A stretch of 62,000 bases of DNA from Gnetum montanum (GCA_015680685.1 MNCI01004895.1:92099-154098); one strand, 5' to 3'; shown: positions 46,679 through 59,236, counted from the first letter of the stretch. The notes: generated from the sequence alone by a model not told the origin. Numbers and translations: made by a program.

Positions 46679-49600
46679 CTACCTGTCAAAACTCATCCAT
46701 CTTGCCCATTTGAGTCTCCTCATCCCTATTGATCACACTGAGCTTGTATCATGCCATGTTACAATTTCTTGTGATCCAAATTCATTCATCTACCCTAGTC
46801 CATTCATGTTTATCAAGGAATCTTCCCAAGCCAACCCCAGTAACACTACCGATTATTGACTTTGGGGCCGAAGCTTCAAACCCTATGACTACTATAGAAC
46901 CCATAACTGTTATTGAACACATAAATCCTCAAGGCCCTACATGCCAATCCCTCAGGCTATAGGGAAAAGACCCTATTCACACAACTCTTACACCCGAACA
47001 GTAGAACTTTATCTATGTCAAAATCCAAGCCAACCTACCATCGATCATGTAGAGAGGGAAGCTAAGCGAGAATATGAATTCATCCACAAAGGAGGACGCA
47101 AGTTTATCCCTTTTGCATTTGACATAATCCCACTGTCTGAAAACCATCATAAACTCATATCCTAGCTTCTTATGGCTAGAAGTCAAGCCTTACAACTACC
47201 TCCCATAGAGCCTCAAGATGAAGAAGATGACTTTGCTGCCCAATCTGAACATGGAGAATCATACCATACTATTAGCCCCCATGCCCAAAAAAATCCATTA
47301 TTCCATCCTTTCCTGGAAGAAATTGTGTTTCCTTCTTCATCCGCAAACACTCGACCACCTGTTCCCCATTCCATTCATATCTTCTCTGTGCTCAATAACA
47401 TTCATTCTGATGCCTCCACTTCCATCATTCCTCCACCAGTGTAGTCCCAACAACTCCCCCAAACCAACGTAGGGTCAATTTTCCAACCTCAAGTAATTGG
47501 AATATCATGGGTCATACCAGCTTCCACATCCACCCATTACATACCCTAGCTGCAGATTTATGGGGTACCATTGATTACTCCAACCCAACATGTGCAAGGT
47601 GTTACCTCATAACCTGTAGCTAGGCAGTGGGCTTCACCGATGGTCTCAATCCCAAATACTATCCCACCATAACAAATTTTAGCCCAACAACTTGCCTTTC
47701 CACCAACAATGCAATAATTAAACCATTATCATCCACAATCCACTCAATCCACTAGTTTGCCTACTTCCCAAGAATTGGCAGACAAACAAAAAATGATGCA
47801 CTCGTTGGCAAAATAATTAAAACGCCCTAAAACTTTCAACAATGAGGAAGTCAAAGTACTAGATTTTTATCAAGATGACCCAATTGACCCCTTAGTTCCA
47901 CCCTTGACCTTGCCAAAATGAGTCTCATTACCTCAACTGACTAAGTACAATGGAGAAGGGGACCCAAATGCCCACCTAGTGATATTTAGAACTGAAAGCC
48001 TTTTACTTCAAGCATGGCCCCATGTAATTTTACGAGTGTTTGCAATGTCCTTAATCGGAAGAGCCTTAGACTGGTACTGATCTTTACCCTGTAGCTCCAT
48101 ATCTTCTTTAGAGAATTTATTGCATCAATTTGTCACCCGTTTCAAGTACAATTTGAAACCTAAAGCCACGTTAGATAGCTTGATTCAAGTTAAACAAGCG
48201 TCAATGGAGTCAGCATAGAAATTTATCCAAAGGTGGAGTGCAGCCTTAAGCAAACTTCACGAACCTATCCCTGAAACATATTTACTCACTATCCTTAAGT
48301 CAGCCATGAATGACTTTATTAACTTAAAACTTTACTACCTAAAAGCCCATATAATGAGCCAAGCATTTGTACAAATCAAAGACATAGAAGAAGTAACACA
48401 AACAAGTAATGACCCAGCCTACTCAAACTTTAGGAGCCAATACATGAGGAAAGATAAATCCAAAACAATAGTAGCAGCAGTAGCTAAGGAAAAACAACCC
48501 GCTATCCCAAAAAACTATGAAAGAACCACACCCACTCATACACTTGGAAATTCCTCAAATAAAAACAACAACACAGGTCATGCTCATACCTTCGAAAGGA
48601 AAGACCCTACTCAATACACACCATTGCCCATGAAGCCTTCACAACTTCTTGATCAACTTCTAAAGGCTGGGCTAATTCAACACAAACATATGTCTCATGT
48701 GGCCTCACAAAGACATAATCGCTTTTGCGAATTGGCCAAAAATCCAGCTTTAGCAACAGCCAACAAACCTCCCATTCCAAAAGGCTTTAGGTTGGATAGG
48801 TTTTGTGAATATCACCAATGGTGTGGTCATGGGATTGATTACTACTTTACGCTGAAATAAGACATACAATGCATGATAGATGGGAGTGAAGTAGTGTTCA
48901 ATAAGACAAACCCAGTAAGGCCTCAAAACCAATCCATGGAGGTCTACAAGGATCCTCTCAATATCAAAACCAACGATGCCCCATATGTGATTAATACTAT
49001 CCATGTGGAAGATAGACAAGATGTTCCTCAAAATCCTTTTGTGATTCAAGGTCATTCAGAAAACACATCTACCTCAATATATCCTCAAACTCCTTTTACC
49101 ATGCATACATTCCCCACACCATCAAAACTGTTCATCATCTATGTACCTCCTTCGGTTGCCACCACAACAAACATACCATCTAAAAACCGATCCATTCCCT
49201 TTGTGGTCCAAGTACCAAAACACCTTGACACATAACCCACCTTTGCTTCTCGATGACCTTTGCGAGAACGTCTTGCTGATAGGCTAGTAAGAGAGTGCTT
49301 GGAAAAAGAAAAAAGAGAGCGCATGGAGAGAGAAAACTATGGACATGAATTAGGACTACCAAAGCCCACACCACTAAACACCATCACCATGAGTCCGTCC
49401 ATCAATGAGCCTAGTACAAGTCACCAAAACAAAGATGAAGTCACGAAACATATCCCAAACTTAGCATCCTCAGCTACTAACGTAAAAACTGCCACAAGAA
49501 ATAAGAATGCTAGGTCAAATGGACCAAATCTCTACAAATAAGAATGTCCCAAACGATAAAGACCTAGCAAATGTGTTGACCCAGGTCACACAAGCCTTAA

Positions 49601-50511
49601 AACAAAAGAATACTTCTTTAAGTTTATATGACCTAGTAATGACTTCACCATTACATCGAGAGGCTCTCGTACGGATGCTAACTTCAATTCCTGTTAGTTA
49701 GGATCTTCCTGCAAATGAACCATCCATTTATGTAGTATTATCCCTACAATTTTAGGAATCAAAGACCACATCCTTAGAGTTCTGTGTTAAGGACATTAAG
49801 CTAGATGAGAAAACAAGGGAAATCACTACGGCCCCTATGTTCATAACAATACAGGTTGATCATTTCAAAATATGTAGGATGCATGTCGACGATGGTGCGG
49901 CAACAAATGTTCTACCTTTTTCTATCATCGAAAAATTAGGACTCACTGAACAAGTACAGCCCACAACAACCTCTTTCTTGAGATCTTTCAGTGGTTCCTG
50001 TGTGGGAGTGAAAGGCATGGTTACCTTAGATTTCATAGTAGATGACCAATTCCCTACATTGGCTCAATTCATAGTGGTTGATGAAATTCCAAGGTTTAAT
50101 TTGATCCTAGGACATTCTTGGCTAGCTTAACTTAAATCTGTATCTTCACCAATCCATCAGGAGATCCACCTACCTTACAAGGAAGGTGAGATCATCATAC
50201 ATGGGGACACAACAACATTGATCACTTTCTCATACCTTGAGGTAGGTCAAGGGTCAGAAATTGAGTTCGTTAAGCCTAAACAAGAAACCATGAACATATA
50301 TCAAATCGTGAACCTAATGTTGACTCATAATCCAACTAGCACTAAAGAAACACAAGAAGACATAGACATAGGAGCCATTCTTGCTGATGTTTCTTGGTCA
50401 AAATTACCCTTTGATATCACCGATGAAGGGGAAGGTGAATATAAAATCATACCCATACACCCAGCCCCACACATTAAGTTACAAAAGATCAAGAGGCAAC
50501 TCAACAACTAG
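46679..50511 (+). pseudogene. E6 gag-pro, decayed
   Basis: It aligns with E1 gag-pro throughout: FIYVKIQANLPS near 47000, the gag core near 48050-48260 (IQRWSAAL-like), MNDFINLKLYYLKAH at 48306, a zinc-knuckle-like CEYHQWCGHGIDYY near 48810, DLVMTSPLHREALVRMLTSIP at 49640 and the protease (49837-50130: HVDDGAATNVLPFSII, then FNLILGHSWLA). Stops and a few frameshifts occur throughout. Several stops align with CAG or CGA codons of E1 (46961, 48079 and others). The frame ends with the TAG at 50509-50511. Confidence 0.85.
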
Positions 50512-50522
50512 AATTAATGAGA

Positions 50523-50900
50523 CAAACTGTTCGAAATGACGTTAAACTACGAATTGTCCAAAATGACGTTAAACTACGAACTGTCCGAAATGACGTTAAA
50601 CTATGAACTATCTGAAATGACGTTAAACTATGAACTGTCCAAAATGAAATTAAACTATGAACTATCTAAAATGACGTTAAACTACAAACTATTTGAAATG
50701 ACGTTACACTATGAACTATCCAAAATGACATTAAACTATGAACTATCCAAAATAATGTTAAACTACGAACTGTTTGAAATGACGTTAAACTACGAATTGT
50801 CCGAAATGATGTTAAACTATGAACTGTCTGAAATGACATTAAACCACAACATGTCTGAAATGACGTTAAACTACAACACATCCACAATGACATTAAACTA
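50523..50900 (+). repeat. Hairpin array A of E6
   Basis: Fourteen units with a 27-bp period follow gag-pro. The best copies read CTGTC, CGAAAT, GACG, then TTAAACTA. GTC/GAC pairing persists in most copies; several units have lost one arm (for example CTATTTGAAATGACG). The 121-codon frame through it only reflects the period being a multiple of three. Confidence 0.88.
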
Positions 50901-50924
50901 GCCATGGTCAGAAATGGCTGGTTC

Positions 50925-51060
50925 CATTTAAAAATTCTTGAAAGCGTTACTACCTTTGGCCCACTATGGCATAAAACTGGTAATCCTTTCTTTAACAACA
51001 GATGCAATAGTCCATCAAGACTCAAAACTGATGTACCAAGCTTGAAACAGCTTTAAACTA
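50925..51060 (+). repeat. Scattered hairpin units after E6 array A
   Basis: Isolated units with other stems: GCC-CACTAT-GGC then ATAAAACTGG (about 50961), AGTC-CATCAA-GACT then CAAAACTGAT (51009), and AGCT-TGAAAC-AGCT then TTAAACTAG (51038). Stem bases differ completely between them while pairing and tail are kept. Confidence 0.7.
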
Positions 51061-51416
51061 GAGCCAACAAATTACATATTTACAAACTCTTGGCATCTTA
51101 CACTGAATTTTTGCTTACAGGTTACAACCTAGGATTTAGATTCTTGCACGTTCATTGCTTTCTTTTCCAAGTATTTACCTTACATCTTGCTTTACACTTT
51201 AGAAATTTATGTTACATTTAGTTGCATACATATACTCTATAAAACAAAGAAAAACAATAAAAGACATGAAAAATGACAAAAATGTATACATAGAACATCA
51301 AGATAACAAAGGAATGCAATCATTTTATACCATAATTGAATTTAGGTCATTACATTAATCTTTATACATTCCATCAAACATCCAAAAAATCCAAAAACAC
51401 TTAACAACTTAAAAGC

Positions 51417-51497
51417 TCATGGATGGGGTTGATCCCCAAGATCCTCTTCATCATTTGCCCCTGCTCCACTAGGGCCAGCTCCATCATTAATGTGTCC
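51417..51497 (-). pseudogene. Last exon of the E6 antisense gene
   Basis: An acceptor (CTATTTGTAG) at 51498 precedes 27 in-phase codons ending in TGA, reading AGANDEEDLGDQPHP at the end. Like exon 8 of the E1 antisense gene, it starts in phase 0, is acidic, and lies downstream of array A on the sense map. Upstream antisense exons and the whole pol are missing from E6. Confidence 0.6.
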
Positions 51498-51652
51498 CTA
51501 CAAATAGAAAACAAAAAATAGAACAAAATAGTTAAGGGCAACAAACACATGAAAATTTCATAAAATTTTAAAATCTCTGCAACCTTATTGTCACTTGAAA
51601 ATTTAAGTATAAGAATTTTAAAATTTAAAAATAGTGGAAATGTCAAGTCAAC

Positions 51653-51679
51653 ATTCGGCCTGGAACGGCCTAAAACTAT
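51653..51679 (+). repeat. Single GGCC-type hairpin in E6
   Basis: CGGCC, loop TGGAAC, GGCC, then TAAAACTAT. The same stem as E1 array A, isolated in an element whose own array A uses GTC/GAC. Confidence 0.6.
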
Positions 51680-51839
51680 CACTTTTTTCCATTGCTTTTC
51701 TTTCATTCATGTATTCCAAATCTATGTACAACAGGTGTCGCTTGATGTTGTTTTCTTTCTAGTTGATTTTTTATAGGATCTTACAGATACACAGCATGAC
51801 TATGCATATAGCATCACACTTTGCACAAGCAAGGTAAGC

Positions 51840-52315
51840 ATCAGTCCGCTATGATTGTAAACTAGCATAGAATAGTCCTAGATCATGACTTAAAACTGAT
51901 ACCACAGAATAGTCCTAGCATCATGACTTAAAACTGATACCATAGATTAGTCCTGGATCATAACTTAAAATTGATACCACAGAATAGTCCTGGATCATGA
52001 CTTAAAACTGATACCATAGAGTAGTCCTGGATCATGACTTAAAACTGATACCACAGAGCAGTCCTGGCATCATAACTAAAAACTGATACCACAAAGTTCT
52101 ATCTAGTATGACACTAAACTGCTACATCTGTCTGCCATGACATGAAACTAACATCCAGAGTCTACAAAGACTATAAACTAGTTTGCCTCTTCATAGTCCA
52201 CTATGACTATAAACTAGTAATGCACCATCCGCTATGATGCTAAACTAGCCCCATCCAAGGGGTTATGACGTGAAACTAACCCACGACAGTCCGCTAAGAC
52301 TATAAATTGGTGTCA
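51840..52315 (+). repeat. Hairpin array B of E6
   Basis: About 14 units. Six nearly identical 40-45 bp copies read AGTC-CTGGATCAT-GACT then TAAAACTGAT. They are followed by more diverse units such as AGTCT-ACA-AAGACT then ATAAACTAG (52159) and AGTCCACTATGACT then ATAAACTAG (52195). Confidence 0.85.
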
Positions 52316-53445
52316 TCATCGACGACCAGGAAAAACTTGAAAAGATCTGTTGTTGCAATTGGTTGTTCCTATTCCACAAAGACTTGTTGCATGATTCATC
52401 CCATGGGACTTAATGAAATTGATGTTGTTCATGATTCTGTTTGTTTTGAAAGCTGCACGTGGTGACTCCATCTCCTTGTTTAAATTGTTTAGCTGACAGT
52501 TTCATTTTTTGGTTTTCTTGTCTTCTTGGAGTTCTGTTTGTAGGATGATACTTCTGAGGTGTTCATGCATAGATGCACTTCATCATAACAACAAGGTATC
52601 ATATTTTTCCTGATGCACGCAACTAGTTTAATTAATCTGGTCATAAGTACATTCCCAACTCCTGATGCATCCCCTATTTCCCCATCATGCTCCCCTTAGC
52701 CTATTCAATTACACCCCCTGATACATTTTTCTCACCTCAAAAATCTTGATACACTATTGCACACTGTAACTCTCTAAGCAATTGCGACGCAAAACATGAT
52801 ACACAGTACATGACATAAAATGCAAGTGTTCAAACACGAGCATAGCACTAAAAGCAAGCTCTTTCAAAAATACCAAAGAAAAAAAGAAAAATAAAAGAAA
52901 AAGAAAGACAAAGAAAGGCAAAAACAAAAAAAGAAAACAAGAAAATAAAAAGAGAACAAAAAAAAGGTCAAAGAGCAAAATGCACAGAAAAGGTCTTCAT
53001 GACCCTGTTAACATCATAAACAAAAAGACTATTGGTCATTCTCCTACAAGCCCCAGGCGAGAAGAAAATTGTCTTGAAAAATAGTTACACTTGTGTCTCA
53101 AAGAGACCATGTTGCACATCATCGCGTGGCTTTGGTTGTTTACAACGGGCCCCGTAAACAGTTTATAAGAGTCTCGTTTCTCCAAAGAACGCACTTCCTA
53201 TGTCTTGGCTCCAAGTCTGTTGAACACTAGCTATGGACAAGGACTAAAATACAACTCATTCACATGAGAGCACTCCTCTCCCACAATCCCGATAGCAATC
53301 ATAACCCTTGATCAACTCCTGACTTACCCCAGTTACAATCCCTTTCATCTTGAACCACATCCCCTCAATCCCATGTACTTTTGAAAACGGTACGATAATA
53401 TCTAGCCAAGGGCTGATGGTTAATGTTTGATGTTTTTTTATTCAT
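52316..53445 (+). other. E6 3' untranslated region
   Basis: No gene. An acceptor-like GTTCTGTTTGTAG (ending 52543) precedes the shared DDTSEVFMHRCT reading. 52860-52980 is A-rich with AAAGAAAAAG-type repeats. Minus-strand frames there are low-complexity artefacts. Confidence 0.5.
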
Positions 53446-53537
53446 GGTGTTTTGAACTTCTTTGTTGACACCTCTCTGGTGGATTCCTCTAGGCGTCAAC
53501 AAAGAGGAGCATCAACAAAGAGGGGCCAATGAAACAC
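53446..53537 (+). promoter_or_regulatory. E6 polypurine tract within an inverted repeat, duplicated
   Basis: TCTTTGTTGAC (53459) pairs perfectly with GTCAACAAAGA (53494). The outer GTGTTT pairs with AAACAC at the LTR start. The tract is partly doubled: GTCAACAAAGAGG, then ATCAACAAAGAGGGGCCA just before the LTR. Confidence 0.75.
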
Positions 53538-54410
53538 AACAAAAATATCAACAACACTTCCAGACAACTTTAGAGCCTCTGAAACGACTTCAAGCTGCCT
53601 ACCATGGAGTAAGCAAGGTTCCCCTAGGGCCCACAGATCATGAAGGAAAGTTTTGGTGTCAAGAATCATCAGTTTCAAGGTCAAAAACTGCAATTTTGGC
53701 TAAGTACACTGTGCTTACGCTGCACAGCGTAAGGATCAGCGTCACCAACTTTTGGAGCCTCAAAATAGAGTCAAAATAGGCCAAAATTGAGCACAAGGAC
53801 CCTCCATGACCTGCACCAAGGTCCCCAGTAGCTCCCAACCTCAAATATGCCATTTTGGCTTGGTGATGCTTGGGTTACTTCTTCAGACGCTGCACAGCGT
53901 AAGGATCAGCATCACCAATTTTTAGAGCCCCAAAACTAAGCCAAAATGACTTGATTTCAAGGGTGTAAGTCATCCTCAGGGTCCACTATTGATAACTATG
54001 GGTCCCAGCCTTCAAAAATTCTAGATTTCAACTCAAAATTGCAAGTTTTGGAGGTCACACTACAAGTCACAGTGCAGGTCATGCTGGATGCTAGACAAGT
54101 GAGGCAGAGTTAATCCTCCTTGATTTTCTTTGTAAATTTTCATCATTTGAGGGCTTGTCTAAATTATTTGTATTTTCATGGGCTTGAATGACCCACACAT
54201 TGTGAGATACATTGAACCTGGTCAAAGAAGGAAAATATCCAACACACATCCAACTCGTGCACAACTATCCAACAAAAATACATTGAACTTGGTCAAAGAA
54301 TGTAATTATCCAACACACATCCAACTCGTGCACAACTATCCAACACAAATACATTGAACCTAGTCAAAGAATGCAACTGCCCAAGCCTAGCCCAACCCTA
54401 TAAATACCCA
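53530..54410 (+). mobile_element. E6 3' LTR, truncated at its TATA box
   Basis: It matches the 5' LTR from TGAAACAC to CCCTATAAATA, with small indels; similarity ends at about 54405-54410. The R and U5 parts are gone. The sequence beyond belongs to the oppositely oriented E7 LTR. Confidence 0.82.
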
Positions 54411-54723
54411 AGCCTACTATGCTATGTAGTGTAGCATAGCATAGAGAAACTCCTTGACTTAGAAAGCTTGCTAAAACATTTTGCGCATTCTAAGCACCTC
54501 CAACAGTTCCATGTGTCGCTCCTAAGTGCATGGCCAGCTAGGTGAACTGCTTACGTGAGCAGGCTGGAGAATCCGTTTAGCCTGTTGACACCTGGGACAG
54601 AAAACTTGCCAAACTGGATAATGTAAAAATCATACCATCCATCTCCTGAAGAACTACCATGACACTGCACGAATTGCAAAGGCCTGGCGAGGCAAGCATG
54701 CTTTCGAATTTTGGGGTGTTTCA
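54411..54723 (-). mobile_element. E7 3' LTR, truncated
   Basis: On the minus strand it starts TGAAACACC at 54723 and runs leftward to the junction with E6. At its far end is a palindrome-like CTATGCTATG … CATAGCATAG (54414-54445). About 313 bp remain. Confidence 0.7.
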
Positions 54724-54786
54724 TTGGCCCCTATTTGTTGATTTCTGGAGGATGGGCTCGATAGACATTGACAAAGAATATGAAAC
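54714..54786 (-). promoter_or_regulatory. E7 polypurine tract within an inverted repeat
   Basis: On the minus strand CAACAAATAGGGGCCA precedes the LTR start. The outer GGTGTTTCA and TGAAACACC pair exactly over nine bases. The inner arm (TTCTTTGTCAATG) is partly degraded. The arrangement is that of E1, E4 and E6. Confidence 0.7.
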
Positions 54787-55743
54787 ACCACAAAAGACAA
54801 AACACTATCATTGTCATTCAATGATCATTGAGACATTGCTTGGCTACACTTAAGAGTGCTACATTGGAGGGAAAAGGTGAAGCAGGGGGGAAGGAGGCTC
54901 AGGAGAAGGATAAAGATGAGGTTTACTAGAGTCCCTCGTCAAAGTGCTCATGAGGGAGTTATTTGCATTTTCATCTTTACTTTCACTAACCTTCGACCTC
55001 TCGTAAGATAGGTGTTCTTTTCCCAGGATGAGTTGTGTTATATCCATGTAGGGTTTCAACCTACCTATAGATGCTTCCCATGTGGCGAGCTGTGTTACAC
55101 ACATCATGGAATTTGCACTTTGAAGTAGCCAAGCTAGTTGTGGCACTCACTTCGTGACATTGTAGCATTCACTACTATGGCAAGACGTACCCTCAGCCAA
55201 CAAGGGTGAAGGTCTTGCTAGCTGTAGATGTTGTTGAAGCTTTTGGACATCGTTGCTAGTGTATGGTGTGTAAAGTAGGAAGGCCAGCAGCAACCTTGGT
55301 AGCATCGACATGGAGGAACTAGCCTCGAAGGAGCAAGGCATTGCTGTGAGTGATGCTCTAGAATCCCTACCAAAGGCATGCATTCTCAATTCAGCTATGG
55401 GATCAGCTATCACATAGCCAAATGTCGTTAGTAGGGGGTTGGAGGATAACAATATTGTGGCTAGGCCACAATAGTGTTAGAACTCCAATAGCAGGCACTG
55501 ACCAAGGAACTACTGTCAGGATGATGGGATGTGACGATGGTAGGTCCAGAGGGCCAGTGCGATGTTGTACGACATCTCTAGAGGGTCAGTTCAATGCCAA
55601 GGGTGGTGGTGTCACATTCATTCTAGATCGTGTCCCCAATGCCCCACCCTTACATCAGCATTGCACATGCATTTTTGATGTGTACTTGATGCAAATGCAT
55701 GCTAGGGATGTGACGCGAATCCATTTTAAGGTTCTACTAGACC
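54787..55743 (-). other. E7 3' untranslated region
   Basis: No secure gene. The minus-strand reading VTQLATWEASIGR … MDITQLILGKEHL (55110-55020) has a counterpart in E4 (about 29880-29960), so a small conserved 3' coding stretch is possible. Confidence 0.45.
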
Positions 55744-55935
55744 GTGCACTGGGTTAGGGTCCCAGTAGATCACTTTTTTGGTTTAAGGTCCCAGTAGACC
55801 CTACATACTAGTTTCACATCATAGCAGATGTTCCATGTCAATTTATAGTCATAGTAGACTAGCTGCACCAGTTTTATGTTGTAGCAGATGGTCATCGCCA
55901 GTTTAATGTCATAGAGGATGCTACTTGTTGTTGCC
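55744..55935 (-). repeat. Hairpin array B of E7
   Basis: About seven units read on the minus strand, for example AGTC-TACTAT-GACT then ATAAATTGAC, and GGGTC-TACTG-GGACC then TTAAACC. It lies directly behind the pol stop, as in E1 and E4. Confidence 0.78.
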
Positions 55936-55940
55936 ATGCT

Positions 55941-58900
55941 TTAGATGTAGTACGACTTAAGGTATGAGTCATTCACCAAGTTGGCAAACTTGTTGCCATC
56001 CATGTCTACCAGCTTGAAGGCTCCATTCTTGAAGGCTTTAGTGACCATATAAGGGCCTTCCCAGTTAGCTGAGAATTCACTCACGTGCTCACGGATGGCC
56101 TTGAGGATGAGGTATCCCTTCTATACTGGCCACTGATGTAGGTCTACATAATGCTTTTGCTACTGCTTTCTCTGGTACTACTATATGCAGCTCAGTGTCT
56201 GCACATGCTTCTCCTCTATTGAGTCAAAGTCGATGATCCATGACTCGTTGTTATGGGCTTCACTCACGACATTAGATAGGATCATCCAGAGTGATGGTAC
56301 CTACAACTCAAGAGGCAACACAGCTTCAAATCCATAAACATGGCTATAAGGAGTCTTACTTGTCATGGTTCTACACGTTGTCCTGTAGGCCCATAGAATG
56401 TAGAGGATTTGCTCATGCCACCACCTCTTGCTGTTGCTAAGCATCCACCTCAGCAAGTTGATGATCAACTTATTTGTAGCCTCCACTTGTCAATTTGCCT
56501 ATGGGTAGTATAGGGAGGAGAATGATTGCTTGATGCCTAGATTTCTACAGAATGTTTAGGTTTCTATACTACTAAACTGTGGCCCATTATCGGTCACAAT
56601 AGTCATTAGAAGCCCAAATCTTGTTACGATGTTGTCCAGGATGAAGTGACAGATTTGTTGAGACATCGTCTTCCTCAGGGGAATAGCTTCCACCCACTTA
56701 GTAAAATACTTAGTGGTGGTGATAATGAAACTATGCCCTATAGAGGACTTAGGTGTGATAGGTCCTATGAGGTCTAATCTCCATCATTGGAAAGGCCATG
56801 TGATCTACATTGGATGCAGGTCCGTGGGTGAGACATGTATGAGATTTGCATATCTCTGGCACATTTCACACGTCTTAACTTTTGATAAGAAATCATGCTC
56901 CATGTGGGGCTAGTACTACCCTAGGCATATGATTTTCATAGCCATAGCCCTAGGTGCTATGTGTCCACCACATAGTCCTTCATGCACTTCATTAACTACC
57001 TTCTACACCTGCTCCCCACCTATGCATGCTAGAAATATCCCGTCGTAGGAGTGTTGGCACAAGGCATCATTTCCCATAAGCATATATTGTCGGGCATGTT
57101 GGTGGATCGCATCTCTTTGAGTATATGTCAATCCACTTGGGGGTTCTTCATGTTGTAGGTAGGCTTTAATGTTGGTGTACCATTCCTTGGTGTCTGTGGC
57201 ACTAACATAGGCCACGTGTCCCACCTAAGTGATAGGCTCAGTACATTCGATAATCGAAGTGGTAGACTTGCAAATGAATTTGGTGGAATGTTTAATGCTA
57301 GGATGGCTAAGGAATCTTCCATGGTGTTCTTGTTGCATGGCATGTGTTGCACATCTGTGGTTACAAATTGCTTAAGCAGGCATTTTTTCAGATTGCAATA
57401 GGGTTGCAGATGCGTAGCTTTGTAGGCATAGACCTCAGTGATTTGATTCACAACTAGTTGCAAATCTCTGTGAATTGCCAAGTGTTGTATGCACAGTGCT
57501 TGGGTAGCTAAGAGGCCTTTTAGTAACCCCTCATACTCTACCACATTGTTGGTGCAGGGGAATGCAAAGCTATAAGCAGACGGGTGCATTTCCCAGAGGG
57601 GAATGTGATGACGGTAGCTACACTACCTCCCCATGTGGTTGAGGTACCATTGAAGTGTAAAGTAGCTTTGAGATGCGATGGGATGATGTTGATAATGCCA
57701 ACGTGCTTGTCTAGGAATTCAGGATCTATGGTTGCCTAGTCCTCAATGGGTGAGGCTGTGAGTTGGGTCGCTATGGCTTGACCCTTCGTCGATGATTGAC
57801 TTACATAGTATAAATCGAACTCTGTGGTTATTGCTTTCCATCAAGCTATCCAGCTACTTTCATATAGGTTTTTAGTGATAGCTTGGAGTATGTTTCTTTT
57901 GCAAATGATGTTAGTTGTACTACAAAATAGGTAATGCCTCCACTTTTTTAACGTAAACACTAAGGCAAGGCAATTCCTCTCCACTTCGTTGTATTTCATC
58001 TCGTGCGCTGTTAGTGCATGACTCAAAAAATACACTGGTATCTTAGATCCATCGTCTCTTTTCTAACATAATAGTTCCATGATAGATGTGTCAAAGGTGG
58101 CAAGGTAGATGAAGAAAGCCTTATCCCTCTGTGGCGGATGCATAGTTGGGAGGTGTAAAAGCTCCTTCTTCAAGTCATCGAAGGCCTATTGACACTGGGT
58201 TGTCCATTCAAAGTTAACCCCCTTCTTTAGAAGATGTTGCATGGGATGTAACTTGTCAGTTAACCTTTCTATAAACCTTCGAATGCATTGTACCCTACCT
58301 TGCAACCCACGTAACTCCTTAAGGTTTGCAGGAGGTGCCAGGTTGATGATGGCCTTAACTTTGTCAGGGTCCACTTGTATTCCAACCTCTGATACCACGA
58401 ACCCTAACATGCGTTCGATTTTCACCCTGAAGGTGCACTTCTTAGGATTGAGGTGCAAATTGTGCATTTGAAAACACTTGAGGACTATCCCTAGATCACG
58501 TGGCTGATCAGTTGCCTCCTTGGACTTGACTACTATATCATCCACGTAGTCATTTAATGTTTCTAGGATGTAGTCATAGAAGATGTAGGTCATGGCTTGC
58601 TAGTAGGTTGCTCTGGCATTCTTAAGCCTAAAAGGCATCATGGTGTAGCAAAAGGCACCCCATGGGGTCATGAAGGTTTTTGTTAGCTAATGCTCTAGGT
58701 TAATGTAGATTTGGTTGTATCTGGAGAAACCATCCATGAAGGATAACAGAGCATGACCAGTCGTGGTGTCGATGAGTTGATCGATGCTTGGAAGTGGAAA
58801 ATCATCCTTGATCGTTGCCTTGTTTAGGTCCCAGAAGTCTACATAGATTTGTATTCCTCCTATTTTCTTTGAAACCATAATGATGTTGGACACCCATTCC

Positions 58901-59215
58901 AAGTAATAAACCGTGTGGATGAAACTAGCTTGTTATAGCTTGGTGATTTCATCCCTTATGGCTAGTGCAATTTCAAGCTTAACCTTATGAGATTTCTTCT
59001 TGACTGTCTTCATGCATGGGTCTAGGACGATGTTGTGCTATATCAACCATGGATCTAGACCTAGCATATCATTGTATGACCATGCAAAGACATTGATGTT
59101 GTCCTGCAGAATCTTGGCTATGTTTTTGTGCATCTGCGCATCTAGGAGGACGGACGGAGACTACGGCTTAAACTGCAGAGGATGAAAACCCCTACTAGTA
59201 AACGCTTTTGTTTAA
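55941..59215 (-). pseudogene. pol: E7 pol: RT, two RNases H, integrase, decayed
   Basis: Minus-strand pol with scattered stops. From the right: a finger region (DNINVFAWSYNDM), FMDGFSRYNQI, LNDYVDDIVVKS (YVDD, about 58550), then a Ty3-type RNase H (PVYFLSHALTAHEMKYNEVE, about 58030), an archaeal-type RNase H (FPCTNNVVEYEGLLKGL, 57560), the integrase core (about 56800-56300) and FSANWEGPYMV (56060), ending at the TAA at 55941. It shows the first RNase H, which is hidden by the gap in E1, and the intact Trp of the GPY module. The 5' end is unclear. Confidence 0.88.
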
Positions 59216-59236
59216 TGCCTACTTTGTTATTATCCT

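Noticed and set aside
50536-50901. A 121-residue frame with nine-residue repeats (MTLNYELSK type)
   Set aside because: It is the translation of the 27-bp hairpin array; the period is a multiple of three, so a frame stays open by itself.
52754-52978. A hydrophobic minus-strand frame resembling a membrane protein
   Set aside because: It is the complement of an A-rich low-complexity tract (AAAGAAAA repeats), giving Phe and Leu by composition.
59165-59180. CTCTGCAG on the minus strand as a splice acceptor for E7 pol
   Set aside because: The sequence on both sides aligns with coding sequence of E1 pol (LKVSSSLDEK region), so it lies within an exon.
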